A stretch of DNA of 64,000 nt from Bacteroidota bacterium (GTDB lineage Bacteria > Bacteroidota > Bacteroidia > Flavobacteriales > Flavobacteriaceae), in assembly GCA_024279425.1 (NCBI GenBank), contig JAJRRO010000097.1:1-64000 (forward strand). The letters run 5' to 3'. Of this stretch, positions 17,794-26,691 are shown piece after piece. The translations under genes were made by a program, and so were the position numbers. Numbering within the stretch: the stretch's first letter is position 1; the number at the start of each line of letters is the position of its first letter. The notes under the pieces were generated by a model. It made no database searches and was not told where the DNA came from. It saw nothing but the letters and a program-made list of their open reading frames with translations.

Positions 17794-18720
17794 ATGGAAT
17801 CGCTAAAAATATTCTGCCCGGCAACTATTGCCAATATCTCATGTGGTTTCGATGTACTGGGAGTTGCCTTGGATGCGATTGGGGATGAAATGATAATTAG
17901 TAAGGTAAATGAAAAAGGCATTCGAATCACTAAATTGGAAGGTCAGGATCTACCGATGGAAACGCTAAAGAACGTTGCTGGGGTTGCAGGCTTGGCGCTT
18001 TTGGCGAAATGTGATTACAAAGGCGGATTCGAAATTGAAATCTACAAAAAAATAAAGGCCGGTAGTGGTATCGGAAGTAGTGCAGCAAGTTCAACAGGAG
18101 CTGTTTGGGCTATGAACAAACTACTCGGAGAGCCATTTTCAACAACGGAGTTAGTTAAATTTGCAATGGAAGGGGAACGCTTGGCCAGTGGGGTTGCCCA
18201 TGCAGATAATGTGGCCCCGGCCTTGTTTGGCGGATTTACCCTGGTTCGTAGTTATGAGCCTTTGGATATCGTCCCAATCAATAGTCCATCAGAACTCTAT
18301 GCCACGGTAATCCATCCACAAATCGAGGTTAAAACCTCGGATTCAAGAAAGATTCTCAAAACCAAAATTTCATTGAAAGATGGAATAAAACAATGGGGAA
18401 ATGTAGGAGGGTTGATTGCGGGGCTTTATACCGAGGATTACGAATTGATTGGCCGCTCTTTGGTAGATTATATTGTAGAACCTATACGGTCCATACTTAT
18501 TCCTGCATTTGATGATGTAAAGTCAAAATCATTGAAGGCTGGAGCCCTAGGATGTGGAATTTCCGGTTCTGGCCCATCAATTTTTGCCTTTAGCAAAGGC
18601 GAGAATATTGCACTAAAAGTCGCCCAGGCCATGAAAGACGTGTACCAGAATATAGGAATAGATTATGATGTACATGTTTCAAAAGTTAATATTGACGGAA
18701 TACGGGAAATCAAAAGCTAA
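17794..18720 (+). CDS. thrB: Homoserine kinase
   Basis: A 308-residue GHMP-family kinase that phosphorylates homoserine with ATP. The N-terminal motif is CPATIANISCGFDVLGVAL, the phosphate-binding loop is KAGSGIGSSAASSTGA, and the C-terminal GHMP motif is GCGISGSGPSIFAF. The length is normal for the family. It sits 3 bp after thrA and is translationally coupled in effect. thrC follows after 87 bp containing two small hairpins. Confidence 0.96.
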   Translation: MESLKIFCPATIANISCGFDVLGVALDAIGDEMIISKVNEKGIRITKLEGQDLPMETLKNVAGVAGLALLAKCDYKGGFEIEIYKKIKAGSGIGSSAASSTGAVWAMNKLLGEPFSTTELVKFAMEGERLASGVAHADNVAPALFGGFTLVRSYEPLDIVPINSPSELYATVIHPQIEVKTSDSRKILKTKISLKDGIKQWGNVGGLIAGLYTEDYELIGRSLVDYIVEPIRSILIPAFDDVKSKSLKAGALGCGISGSGPSIFAFSKGENIALKVAQAMKDVYQNIGIDYDVHVSKVNIDGIREIKS

Positions 18721-18773
18721 AAGCCAGATTATATCTGATTAACATTCACCGAAAATCCATATAACCAAAATAT

Positions 18774-18793
18774 ATTCCTGTTTTCACAGGAAT
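18774..18793 (+). promoter_or_regulatory. Stem-loop in the thrB-thrC intergenic region
   Basis: ATTCCTG and CAGGAAT form a perfect 7-bp stem with a 6-nt loop, ending 14 nt before the thrC ATG. There is no T-tract, so it is not a classical terminator. It could be a processing or stability element. A smaller dyad, CAGAT/ATCTG, lies at 18725-18737. Confidence 0.3.
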
Positions 18794-18807
18794 GATAGGA
18801 AAAACAA

Positions 18808-20106
18808 ATGAAATTCTATAGTCTAAATAAAAAAGCACCTCAAGTAACTTTCAAAGACGCGGTAATAAAAGGAATAGCGCCTGACAAAGGATTGTATTTT
18901 CCAGAAAGTATTACCCCTTTACCCAGCAGTTTTTTTGAAAATATTGAAGAGCTTTCCAATCATGAAATCGCTTTTGAAGCCATTGGTCAATTCGTAAGCG
19001 AGGAAATTCCGGAAACTATTCTAAAAGACATTTTAAGTGATATTTTGGATTTTGATTTTCCAATAGTGGAGATTGAGGAGAATGTGGCAACTTTAGAACT
19101 TTTTCACGGCCCTACCATGGCCTTTAAAGATGTTGGCGCACGGTTTATGGCACATTGTCTGGGCCATTTTTCTTCAAACACTGAAAACGAAGTAACTGTC
19201 TTAGTAGCCACATCGGGGGATACAGGAGGTGCTGTGGCCAATGGTTTTCTCGGTGTAAAAGGAGTGAAAGTGGTCATCCTTTACCCAAGTGGAAAAGTTA
19301 GTGATATCCAGGAACGGCAACTAACCACCTTAGGTCAAAATATAACAGCATTGAAAGTCAATGGCACTTTTGATGATTGTCAAAAAATGGTCAAAACGGC
19401 CTTTCTAGATGAAGAATTACTGAAAAACATGCAATTGACCTCCGCAAATTCAATCAATGTAGCACGTTGGTTACCACAGTTGTTTTACTTTCTTTTTGCA
19501 TATAAACAACTTAAGTCCAAAGGAAGGGAATTGGTTTTTTCTGTTCCTAGCGGGAATTTTGGCAATATCTGTGCAGGTATGGTTGCACAAAGGTTGGGAA
19601 TGCCCGTAAAACATTTTGTGGCCTCCACTAATGTTAATAATACTGTTCCTGAATTTATGAGAACTGGAAATTACAACCCTAAACCTTCTACCGCAACAAT
19701 TTCCAATGCTATGGATGTGGGGGACCCAAGTAATTTTATTAGAATTCGGCATTTATTTCAAGATGATCTTGAGATGCTAAATCAAAGCCTAAGCTCGTAT
19801 TCGTTCAACGACGTTGAAACAAAACAGGTTATGAAAGAGATTTACAAATCAACAGGATATATTACCGATCCGCATGGGGCAGTAGGTTATTTGGGCCTCA
19901 AGAAGTATCAAAACAATTACCCTGAAACCTATGGCGTCTTTTTGGAGACAGCTCATCCTGTAAAGTTTTTAGACGTGGTTGAAGAAACAATTGGCTTGAC
20001 ATTGGATATACCCTCGCAAATTAAAAAGGTAATGGATAAAGAGAAGAAATCTGTAAAAATCAGCGAGTACAGTGAATTAAAAGGGTATTTACTTGAGCAC
20101 AATTAA
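18808..20106 (+). CDS. thrC: Threonine synthase
   Basis: A 432-residue PLP enzyme converting O-phosphohomoserine to threonine, the last step of the operon. The PLP lysine lies in PTMAFKDVGARFM. ATSGDTGGAVANGF and the phosphate-binding VPSGNFGNICAGM are present. The N-terminal region (YSLNKKAPQVTFKDAV) and length fit the short bacterial form without an N-terminal regulatory extension. It is the third gene of thrABC. The 227-bp gap before gcvT contains an imperfect inverted repeat (20137-20147 with 20206-20217). Confidence 0.97.
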   Translation: MKFYSLNKKAPQVTFKDAVIKGIAPDKGLYFPESITPLPSSFFENIEELSNHEIAFEAIGQFVSEEIPETILKDILSDILDFDFPIVEIEENVATLELFHGPTMAFKDVGARFMAHCLGHFSSNTENEVTVLVATSGDTGGAVANGFLGVKGVKVVILYPSGKVSDIQERQLTTLGQNITALKVNGTFDDCQKMVKTAFLDEELLKNMQLTSANSINVARWLPQLFYFLFAYKQLKSKGRELVFSVPSGNFGNICAGMVAQRLGMPVKHFVASTNVNNTVPEFMRTGNYNPKPSTATISNAMDVGDPSNFIRIRHLFQDDLEMLNQSLSSYSFNDVETKQVMKEIYKSTGYITDPHGAVGYLGLKKYQNNYPETYGVFLETAHPVKFLDVVEETIGLTLDIPSQIKKVMDKEKKSVKISEYSELKGYLLEHN

Positions 20107-20283
20107 TATTTCGTTTTTGAAATTTGTTATACGTTACTTTTTCGTCAATTGAGGCTTCAAAAAAGCGGTTTGGCAGTGTCAAGTGAGTATTTTGTTAACG
20201 AAAAGTGACGGAAAAAGAGCCATAACAAAACCGAAGGATGAAATTTAAACAGGCTCTTATTCTAAACATTGGTTAAGACCACA

Positions 20284-20312
20284 TTGTAGTCTTCTTATTT
20301 TGAATACATTTG
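20284..20312 (+). promoter_or_regulatory. Predicted promoter of gcvT
   Basis: TTG (20284-20286), an 18-bp spacer and a perfect -7 box TACATTTG (20305-20312), ending 21 bp before the gcvT ATG at 20334. Confidence 0.65.
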
Positions 20313-20333
20313 CCCAACCAAAAATAAGCCTTT

Positions 20334-21419
20334 ATGAAAAACACCGCCTTAACTGAAACCCATGAAGCCTTGGGGGCCAAAATGGTATCTTTTGCAGGGT
20401 ACAATATGCCAGTCTCTTATGAAGGTGTAAATAGTGAGCACGAAACCGTGAGAAATGGAGTCGGTGTTTTTGATGTATCACATATGGGTGAATTTCTGAT
20501 TGAAGGCCCAAATGCATTGAATTTAATTCAAAAAGTCACCTCGAATGATGCTTCTAAACTAACTGTCGGAAAAGCACAGTATAGTTGTTTACCCAATGAA
20601 ACAGGTGGCATAGTTGATGATTTAATCGTCTATAGGATAAAGGATGAAACTTATCTTTTAGTAGTCAATGCCTCGAATATTGAAAAAGATTGGAATCATA
20701 TTTCACGATATAATGAATCATTCCATGCAGAGATGAAAGATATCTCTGAGGGCTATTCACTTCTTGCTATACAGGGACCCAAAGCTGTTGAAGCCATGCA
20801 AAGTATTACTTCGGTGGATTTGGGCGCGATTAAATTCTATAATTTCGTAGTTGGTGATTTTGCAGGCATTGAGCATGTCATTATTTCTGCGACAGGATAT
20901 ACAGGTTCTGGTGGATTTGAAATTTACTGCAAAAACAGCGAAGTAAAACAAATCTGGGACAAGGTCTTTGAAGCAGGTGCTGATTTTGGCATTAAACCCA
21001 TAGGTTTGGCCGCAAGGGATACGTTGAGATTGGAAATGGGCTATTGTTTATATGGCAATGATATTACCGATGAAACATCGCCTTTCGATGCCGGTCTTGG
21101 ATGGATTACCAAATTCACCAAAGATTTTGTAAATAGTGAGCAACTGGCCAAGGAAAAAGAACATGGACCAAAACATAAGCTCATTGCTTTTGAACTCGAT
21201 GACCGAGGTATTCCCCGACAAGGTTATGATATTGTTGATGGTCAGGGGAAGACCATAGGAGTTGTGTCTTCAGGAACCATGTCTCCGTCTATGGGCAAGG
21301 GTATAGGCTTAGGGTATGTGCCTAAGGTGTTTTCTGAAATAGGGAGTAAAATCAATATTCAAATTAGAAAAAATGCAGTGCCAGCGACGATTGTAAAACT
21401 CCCATTCTATAAAGTGTAA
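20334..21419 (+). CDS. gcvT: Aminomethyltransferase (glycine cleavage system T protein)
   Basis: A 361-residue T protein that transfers the aminomethyl carbon of glycine from the H protein to tetrahydrofolate. Motifs include [11 protein letters not shown] near residue 43, [30 protein letters not shown] (folate-site region) and the C-terminal [18 protein letters not shown]. The length is typical. Partner genes gcvP and gcvH are not in the window. An SDR gene follows after about 30 bp. Confidence 0.96.
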   Translation: MKNTALTETHEALGAKMVSFAGYNMPVSYEGVNSEHETVRNGVGVFDVSHMGEFLIEGPNALNLIQKVTSNDASKLTVGKAQYSCLPNETGGIVDDLIVYRIKDETYLLVVNASNIEKDWNHISRYNESFHAEMKDISEGYSLLAIQGPKAVEAMQSITSVDLGAIKFYNFVVGDFAGIEHVIISATGYTGSGGFEIYCKNSEVKQIWDKVFEAGADFGIKPIGLAARDTLRLEMGYCLYGNDITDETSPFDAGLGWITKFTKDFVNSEQLAKEKEHGPKHKLIAFELDDRGIPRQGYDIVDGQGKTIGVVSSGTMSPSMGKGIGLGYVPKVFSEIGSKINIQIRKNAVPATIVKLPFYKV

Positions 21420-21448
21420 ACCCCCTTTTGATAGTTGTTCGAAGATCC

Positions 21449-22276
21449 ATGGAAGCAGGAGGTAAAAAAATACTGATTTTGGGTGGAAGTGGCTTTCTAG
21501 GGAATGCTGTTTACAAAGAACTCTGCTCCTATTTTGACACGTATGCCACTTACAATTCAGCGAGAAGAACCTTCGAAGAAAATCAACAATTTTTCAAATA
21601 TGACTTAGAAGAAGACGATATTTTCCTATTGCTGGAAAAGATTCGTCCGCAAATCATTATATCAGCATTACGTGGAAATTTTGCGTCTCAAATTCAGGCC
21701 CATCAGCATATTGTTGAATACATTTCAGAAAATGATTGCAAACTCTACTTTGTATCCTCGGCAAATGTCTTTGATGCATATAGCAAATACCCTTCATATG
21801 AGCTTGATAAAACCCTTTCAGAAAGTATATACGGAAGGTTGAAAATCAAAATAGAAAACATGCTGCTCAGGCTTCCAAAAGAGAAAGCAGCTATATTGAG
21901 GGTACCTATGGTATTTGGTAACTCCTCCCCTCGCATCAAGGAAATTAAAAGTCGTATATGGAACAATGAATCCATTGAAGTGTTTCCAAACCTGATAATG
22001 AATGTCACCAATGATGATACGTTTACCCAGCAACTCCACTATTTGATTAACCATGGCAAAAGTGGTATATTTCATTTGGGCAGTAATGACCTGGTACATC
22101 ATGAAGATTTCATCAAGGACGTTTTGGAACGTATCGGTAAATTCAATCCAATCTTAAAAAGAGTCTTCACAAGTAATGAAGATCGATATTTGGCAGTCCT
22201 CCCAAGGACGAACAAGCTTCCAAAAAACCTTCAGACCTCATATCAGGAAATTATTGACCATCATGTTTTGATATAG
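21449..22276 (+). CDS. NAD-dependent epimerase/reductase-like SDR (RmlD-like)
   Basis: An extended short-chain dehydrogenase fold of about 275 residues. The N-terminal Rossmann motif is ILGGSGFLGNAVYKEL; a VSSANVFDAYSKYPSYELD stretch resembles the Ser/Tyr/Lys active-site region of RmlD-type dTDP-4-dehydrorhamnose reductases. I chose the ATG at 21449; an in-frame TTG at 21428 would add seven residues. It follows gcvT closely and may be in the same transcript. Its substrate cannot be inferred, and the absence of other rml genes argues against a dedicated rhamnose role. Confidence 0.8.
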   Translation: MEAGGKKILILGGSGFLGNAVYKELCSYFDTYATYNSARRTFEENQQFFKYDLEEDDIFLLLEKIRPQIIISALRGNFASQIQAHQHIVEYISENDCKLYFVSSANVFDAYSKYPSYELDKTLSESIYGRLKIKIENMLLRLPKEKAAILRVPMVFGNSSPRIKEIKSRIWNNESIEVFPNLIMNVTNDDTFTQQLHYLINHGKSGIFHLGSNDLVHHEDFIKDVLERIGKFNPILKRVFTSNEDRYLAVLPRTNKLPKNLQTSYQEIIDHHVLI

Positions 22277-22331
22277 CCCTTAATTTCTTCTGTGCATTTT
22301 ACTTTCTTAACTTTATAGAAAAACACAGGAC

Positions 22332-22619
22332 ATGAAGAAAATGAACGAAGTTGAGATTCAGCAACAGTTGGAAAAACTGGAAGGTTGGGAATATATTGAT
22401 GGCGCTTTGGAAACTACTTTTGAGTTCAAGAATTTCAAGGAGGCCTTTTCGATAATGACCCGAATCGCTTTTGAATGCGAAGCGCAAAATCATCACCCCG
22501 ATTGGAGCAACGTGTACAACACCTTGAATATTCGGCTAAAAACGCACGATGTGGCCGGAGTCAGCGAAAATGATTTTAAATTGGCCAAAAGCATTGAAGC
22601 GATAATTGAAAGTGAGTGA
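22332..22619 (+). CDS. 4a-hydroxytetrahydrobiopterin dehydratase (pterin-4a-carbinolamine dehydratase)
   Basis: A 95-residue protein of the PCD/DCoH family, which dehydrates the pterin carbinolamine formed by aromatic amino acid hydroxylases. The family motif is visible as CEAQNHHPDWSNVYNTLNIR, with the paired active-site His residues, and the C-terminal THDVAGVSENDF. The length is standard. It is monocistronic between the SDR and YebC genes. No phenylalanine hydroxylase is in the window. Confidence 0.92.
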   Translation: MKKMNEVEIQQQLEKLEGWEYIDGALETTFEFKNFKEAFSIMTRIAFECEAQNHHPDWSNVYNTLNIRLKTHDVAGVSENDFKLAKSIEAIIESE

Positions 22620-22639
22620 TTCAGGGCATCATATTCTAC

Positions 22640-22674
22640 TTGTAACGAGAGTAAATTTTATTAAATTTGCTCTC
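22640..22674 (+). promoter_or_regulatory. yebC-type gene promoter overlapped by a 12-bp dyad
   Basis: TTG (22640-22642), a 19-bp spacer and a perfect -7 box TAAATTTG (22662-22669). A 12-bp inverted repeat, GAGAGTAAATTT (22647-22658) with AAATTTGCTCTC (22663-22674), allowing one G-T pair, is centred on the -7 box with a 4-bp spacer. It could be an operator, or a stem-loop ending the upstream transcript. Confidence 0.55.
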
Positions 22675-22696
22675 TTTGAAATTAAACACATAAACA

Positions 22697-23407
22697 ATGG
22701 GAAGAGCTTTTGAGTTTAGAAAGGCACGTAAGATGAAAAGGTGGTCTGCAATGTCCAAAGCCTTTACACGTATTGGAAAGGATATTGTTATGGCCGTAAA
22801 AGAAGGTGGTCCAGATCCACACTCCAATTCAAGGCTTAGAGCTGTTATACAGAACGCCAAATCTGTAAACATGCCCAAAGACAACGTCGAAAGAGCAATA
22901 AAAAGAGCGACGGATAAAAGCCTGGGGGATTATAAAGAGGTACTGTTCGAAGGTTATGCTCCCCACGGAATTGCCATCTTGGTTGAAACAGCCACGGACA
23001 ATAATACCAGGACTGTTGCCAATGTAAGAAGCTATTTCAATAAATGCAACGGAAGTTTGGGTACTTCCGGATCTGTTGAATTTATGTTCGACCATACCTG
23101 TAATTTCCGTATTCCGGCTGAAGGAATTGATCCTGAAGAGCTTGAATTGGAGATGATAGACTTCGGCACGGAAGAGGTTTTTGTTGATGAAGATGGCATT
23201 TTAATCTATGCTCCATTTGAAAGTTTCGGTTCTATTCAAAAAGAGTTGGAAAATAGGGAAATCGAAATTTTGTCTTCTGGCTTTGAGCGAATACCCCAAG
23301 TGACCAAAGAATTATCCGAAGAAGAAGCTGCCGATGTTGAAAAACTATTGGAGAAGATTGAGGAGGACGATGATGTACAAAACGTATATCATACCATGCT
23401 GGAGTAA
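22697..23407 (+). CDS. YebC/PmpR/TACO1-family protein
   Basis: A 236-residue member of the universal YebC family. It begins MGRAFEFRKARKMKRWSAM and contains NARLR-type stretches such as GGPDPHSNSRLRAVIQNAK and MPKDNVERAIKRAT, then the beta-rich domains 2 and 3 with TATDNNTRTVANVRSYF. Members are annotated as DNA-binding regulators (PmpR) or as translation factors that help ribosomes through poly-proline; which applies here is open. It has its own promoter with an overlapping dyad. Confidence 0.94.
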   Translation: MGRAFEFRKARKMKRWSAMSKAFTRIGKDIVMAVKEGGPDPHSNSRLRAVIQNAKSVNMPKDNVERAIKRATDKSLGDYKEVLFEGYAPHGIAILVETATDNNTRTVANVRSYFNKCNGSLGTSGSVEFMFDHTCNFRIPAEGIDPEELELEMIDFGTEEVFVDEDGILIYAPFESFGSIQKELENREIEILSSGFERIPQVTKELSEEEAADVEKLLEKIEEDDDVQNVYHTMLE

Positions 23408-23473
23408 GATTTGAAGATTTTTCTCTTTTGTAAATAAAGTAGCTTCTGCGCGACTGACCAGTAAACTATTGGC

Positions 23474-23983
23474 ATGGGTCGGCTCTTATTTTTCTCAATG
23501 TTCCTGGGTTTCGTTTTTCTCCAAAGCGCCTATTCTCAAGAAATGAACCCGGAAAAGCTTAAGGAAATTATTTCCAAGGTCTCGGATACCGCAATTACGA
23601 ATGGTAATTCCATCCAATTTCTATACAAAGAAAGAGTATTGATTTGCATATACGATGAAAATGCAAATCGAATGCGTATTATTTCTCCCGTTGTACAACG
23701 GGAAAAACTAGAGGAAGACCAAATTTTAAATGCCTTAGTGGCCAATTTTCATTCTGCCTTGGATGTTAAATATGCCTTAAGCGACGAAATAATATGGTCA
23801 GTATTTACCCATCCCCTAAAAGAACTTTATAAACATCAAGTGCAAGATGCGATAGCCCAAGTATATTTGGCCTCAGTCACTTTTGGTAGTACATATTCAA
23901 GCACCAACCTTACATTTCCTGGAAATACAAAGAGGAAAGAAACAACAAAGTTGAAAAAGTTGATAGAAAAAGATACGATTTAA
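23474..23983 (+). CDS. Secreted hypothetical protein
   Basis: A 169-residue protein with a clear N-terminal signal peptide (LLFFSMFLGFVFLQSAYSQ) and a mixed alpha/beta mature part. The C-terminus is Lys/Thr-rich (NTKRKETTKLKKLIEKDT). I do not recognise a domain. It starts 66 bp after the YebC-family gene and may share its transcript. It is convergent with the acyltransferase gene. Confidence 0.7.
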   Translation: MGRLLFFSMFLGFVFLQSAYSQEMNPEKLKEIISKVSDTAITNGNSIQFLYKERVLICIYDENANRMRIISPVVQREKLEEDQILNALVANFHSALDVKYALSDEIIWSVFTHPLKELYKHQVQDAIAQVYLASVTFGSTYSSTNLTFPGNTKRKETTKLKKLIEKDTI

Positions 23984-24034
23984 CAGAGTTATTCCAAAAT
24001 CACCTAAAAAACCAAAAAGAGTTTCCAATGAGAC

Positions 24035-24580
24035 TTAAAACTGAGTCGTATACTCAGGAATTTTACCCATTACCCCCTTGAAAAAGGCTTTGTACGTTAA
24101 CAGATCTTGCTCCTTATTATCTGTTGTAAAATAGGGTTTTGAAAATTTTATTTGTTTTTTTCCATAATCAAAAGCTACTAAAACAATAGGGACATTGACT
24201 GTTTTAGCTATATAATAGAAGCCTGTTTTCCATTTTTCAACTTTCTTACGTGTCCCTTCTGGGGACAAGGCCAATCTAAATACCTCCTTTTCATTAAAGA
24301 TATTGGCAATTGCGGTTACTGCATCACTGCTCTTGCTACGATCAATGGGCGAACCTCCGGTCCATTTAAAAAACCATCCGAAGGGCGGTCGAAAAAGACT
24401 CTTTTTACCCACATAGTTTACTTCTTCATTCCAGACCTTTCGAACCAATAACCCCAGGAAAAAATCGACCCAACTAGTGTGTGGTGCTATGGCCACAACA
24501 CATTTGTCCAACTTAGGAAATCCCCCTACGATCTTCCATCCCAGAAGCTTGTAATACATAAATTTCGCAAGCGTATGCAT
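24035..24580 (-). CDS. PlsC-like 1-acylglycerol-phosphate acyltransferase family protein
   Basis: A 181-residue acyltransferase. The catalytic HX4D motif is APHTSWVDFFLG, and the acceptor-binding block SPEGTRKKVEKWKTGFYYIA is present. It is shorter than E. coli PlsC (245) and lacks an obvious N-terminal membrane helix, as is common for the short Bacteroidota branch. The acyl acceptor is probably a lysophosphatidate or another lipid head group. It is last in a minus-strand run with the HAD gene and kdsB. Confidence 0.87.
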   Translation of the reverse strand: MHTLAKFMYYKLLGWKIVGGFPKLDKCVVAIAPHTSWVDFFLGLLVRKVWNEEVNYVGKKSLFRPPFGWFFKWTGGSPIDRSKSSDAVTAIANIFNEKEVFRLALSPEGTRKKVEKWKTGFYYIAKTVNVPIVLVAFDYGKKQIKFSKPYFTTDNKEQDLLTYKAFFKGVMGKIPEYTTQF

Positions 24581-24650
24581 TTTATATATCTATATTTTTT
24601 TTTGATTAGGGTACACCTTTTATTTCTTTTTACTCCTCAAATTCCATAAC

Positions 24651-25352
24651 CTAGTCCAAATAGTTCAAAACATCCTTCAAACTATTAACCTTCAAATAAT
24701 CATGACTTTTATCCTCAATCGAAACCAGCTCGTGTTGCCAGGTGGTATGAAAGGGAACATGCACGGCATGGGCGCCGATATTAATAATGGGCAGCACATC
24801 AGATTTTAGAGAGTTTCCTATCATTAAAAACTCATTAACATTAATTTCAAGGTGTTCCAAGAGGTTTTTGTAATTCTCCTCTTTCTTGTCGCTCAAAACT
24901 TCAACATGGTGAAAATATTCAGATAGGCTAGACTTCTCCAATTTGCGTTCTTGATCTAGTAAATCCCCTTTGGTCAAGACAATCAGACGGTATTTTTTGC
25001 TTAATACCTGCAATACTTCATTTACCCCATCCAATAACTCTACGGGGTGAGCAATCATTCCTTTGCCCAAATTCAAAATGTCCCGGATGGTTGCCTGGGA
25101 AACTTGGTTATTTGACAACTCCAAGGCCGATTCAATCATAGAAAGCATAAAACCCTTAATTCCATAGCCATAGAGCTCAAGATTATCCATTTCCTTTTTG
25201 AACAGCTCTTGGTCTATTTTGTTCTTGGTCTCGTAGCCTTCCAGAAGATTTGCAAATTGCTCCTCGGTATCCCTAAAATAAGTTTCATTGACCCACAGTG
25301 TGTCATCGGCATCAAAACCGATTACCTTTATTTTACTAAAATCTATTTCCAT
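24651..25352 (-). CDS. HAD-superfamily hydrolase
   Basis: A 233-residue HAD phosphatase. Motif I is [11 protein letters not shown] (nucleophile and acid/base Asp), motif II VLTKGD, and motif III/IV lies in [16 protein letters not shown] helical cap (about residues 20-100) places it in class C1. It overlaps the 3' end of kdsB by 10 bp, so it is co-translated with it. Given that link it might act on a sugar phosphate, but it is not a KdsC homologue by length, so the substrate is unknown. Confidence 0.88.
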   Translation of the reverse strand: MEIDFSKIKVIGFDADDTLWVNETYFRDTEEQFANLLEGYETKNKIDQELFKKEMDNLELYGYGIKGFMLSMIESALELSNNQVSQATIRDILNLGKGMIAHPVELLDGVNEVLQVLSKKYRLIVLTKGDLLDQERKLEKSSLSEYFHHVEVLSDKKEENYKNLLEHLEINVNEFLMIGNSLKSDVLPIINIGAHAVHVPFHTTWQHELVSIEDKSHDYLKVNSLKDVLNYLD

Positions 25353-26071
25353 GCGGCCTTTGCCTTTATCAAATCCTCAGGAGTGTCAATACCTATACCA
25401 CTCACAACGGTTTCAACCATTTTAATTTTTTTGCCATACTCCAAATATCGAATGGCCTCAATTTTCTCTTTGGCCTCCAAGGGTAACATGGGCAATCGTT
25501 GAAAATCCATCAAAGCCCTTTTTCGAAAAGCATAAATCCCTATATGCCTATAATAGATATCTTCAATCTCCCTGTCTCTAGGATACGGAATGGGCGACCT
25601 TGAAAAATACAGGGCGAAACTGCGATTATCAACAATTACCTTGACGGTATTTGAATTACCTATTTCTTCCCAATCCCTAATCCGAACCATTAGGGAAGCT
25701 AAATCAATCTCTTCCTCTTTATCATTCTTAAACACTCCAAGAACGCTCGCCAAACTTTCCCTATCGATAAAAGGCTCATCGCCCTGAACATTAACAATGA
25801 TATCGACATTCATATCCGCAACGGCTTCAGCAATACGATCGCTTCCACAATCATGCTCCTTAATGCTCCTAATCACATTACCTCCTGCACCGCTAATGGT
25901 TTTATAAATAATAGGGCTGTCTGTAACAACATAGACCTCATCAAACAATTGAGTATGGATTGCCGCTTCATATGTTCGTAAGATCACCGGTTTCCCAGCT
26001 AAATCCTGCATTAATTTTGCTGGAAATCTAGAGGCAGCGTAACGCGCCGGAATCATGGCTATTATTTTCAC
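25343..26071 (-). CDS. kdsB: 3-deoxy-manno-octulosonate cytidylyltransferase
   Basis: A 242-residue CMP-Kdo synthetase that activates Kdo with CTP for lipopolysaccharide inner-core synthesis. It has the N-terminal nucleotide-binding motif [15 protein letters not shown], the VVTDSP and NVQGDEPFI motifs, and [12 protein letters not shown]. The length is normal. It lies between DUF4126 and the HAD hydrolase gene. Its presence indicates a Kdo-containing outer membrane. Confidence 0.95.
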   Translation of the reverse strand: MKIIAMIPARYAASRFPAKLMQDLAGKPVILRTYEAAIHTQLFDEVYVVTDSPIIYKTISGAGGNVIRSIKEHDCGSDRIAEAVADMNVDIIVNVQGDEPFIDRESLASVLGVFKNDKEEEIDLASLMVRIRDWEEIGNSNTVKVIVDNRSFALYFSRSPIPYPRDREIEDIYYRHIGIYAFRKRALMDFQRLPMLPLEAKEKIEAIRYLEYGKKIKMVETVVSGIGIDTPEDLIKAKAAWK

Positions 26072-26094
26072 TTATGTCTTTTTATATGGATCAA

Positions 26095-26664
26095 CTACAC
26101 CTTGGGTTTAGGTCTTAACTTTCGGTATATCATAAAAATGAATACCAAAATCATAATTACCAAAAAAGCTGCTAGAATGGGTGCGAAAATCGAGGCTACT
26201 GAAACCACCAACGCAGTTCCTGTTTCTACGGTTGAAACCAACGGGTTACCTATTCCTCCAGTTGTTGCCGTTGACACCAAACGCGTTGAAGCCCCAGCCC
26301 CTTTGATAGCAGTAGCCGTACCGCCACCAGCAATTATCGCCAAAGACCAAGTTACCACAGGATCTAAATTGGCCACGGTAGATACCATAACGGCCGTCCC
26401 AGCAATGGCAGCAAGGGGAATTGCCATACTATCCATCAGATTATCTACCCAAGGAATGAAATAGGCAAATATTTCGGCCAATGTCGCCACGCCCAGGGCA
26501 ATCAATGCCGCAATGCTTCCTATCCATTGCCAGCTTTCATTCAACTCCCATACTCCAAAATAGGATGCAAGGCTAAGAGCGAACAGTGGTAAGAAAATGC
26601 GAAAACCTACGGAGGCTGCCAAACCTACCCCCAAAAAAATACTGATTATCGTTTCCGACGTCAT
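26095..26664 (-). CDS. DUF4126 membrane protein
   Basis: A 189-residue integral membrane protein with about four hydrophobic segments and Gly/Ala/Thr-rich repeats (GGGTATAIKGAGASTRLV, TTGGIGNPLVSTVETG) typical of DUF4126. The family has no established function; the inverted-repeat look suggests a channel or transporter-like fold. It is 23 bp from kdsB and 27 bp from the helicase gene in the same orientation. Confidence 0.85.
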   Translation of the reverse strand: MTSETIISIFLGVGLAASVGFRIFLPLFALSLASYFGVWELNESWQWIGSIAALIALGVATLAEIFAYFIPWVDNLMDSMAIPLAAIAGTAVMVSTVANLDPVVTWSLAIIAGGGTATAIKGAGASTRLVSTATTGGIGNPLVSTVETGTALVVSVASIFAPILAAFLVIMILVFIFMIYRKLRPKPKV

Positions 26665-26691
26665 CCTTTTGATTATTTATACTAAAGTAGA

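Noticed and set aside
20137-20217. Inverted repeat CTTTTTCGTCA / TGACGGAAAAAG after thrC
   Set aside because: The arms are 58 bp apart and imperfect, with no T-tract; too weak to call a terminator.
26102-26464. A 120-residue plus-strand ORF opposite DUF4126
   Set aside because: Its low-complexity Ala/Val/Pro composition mirrors the DUF4126 gene on the other strand; it is a shadow frame.
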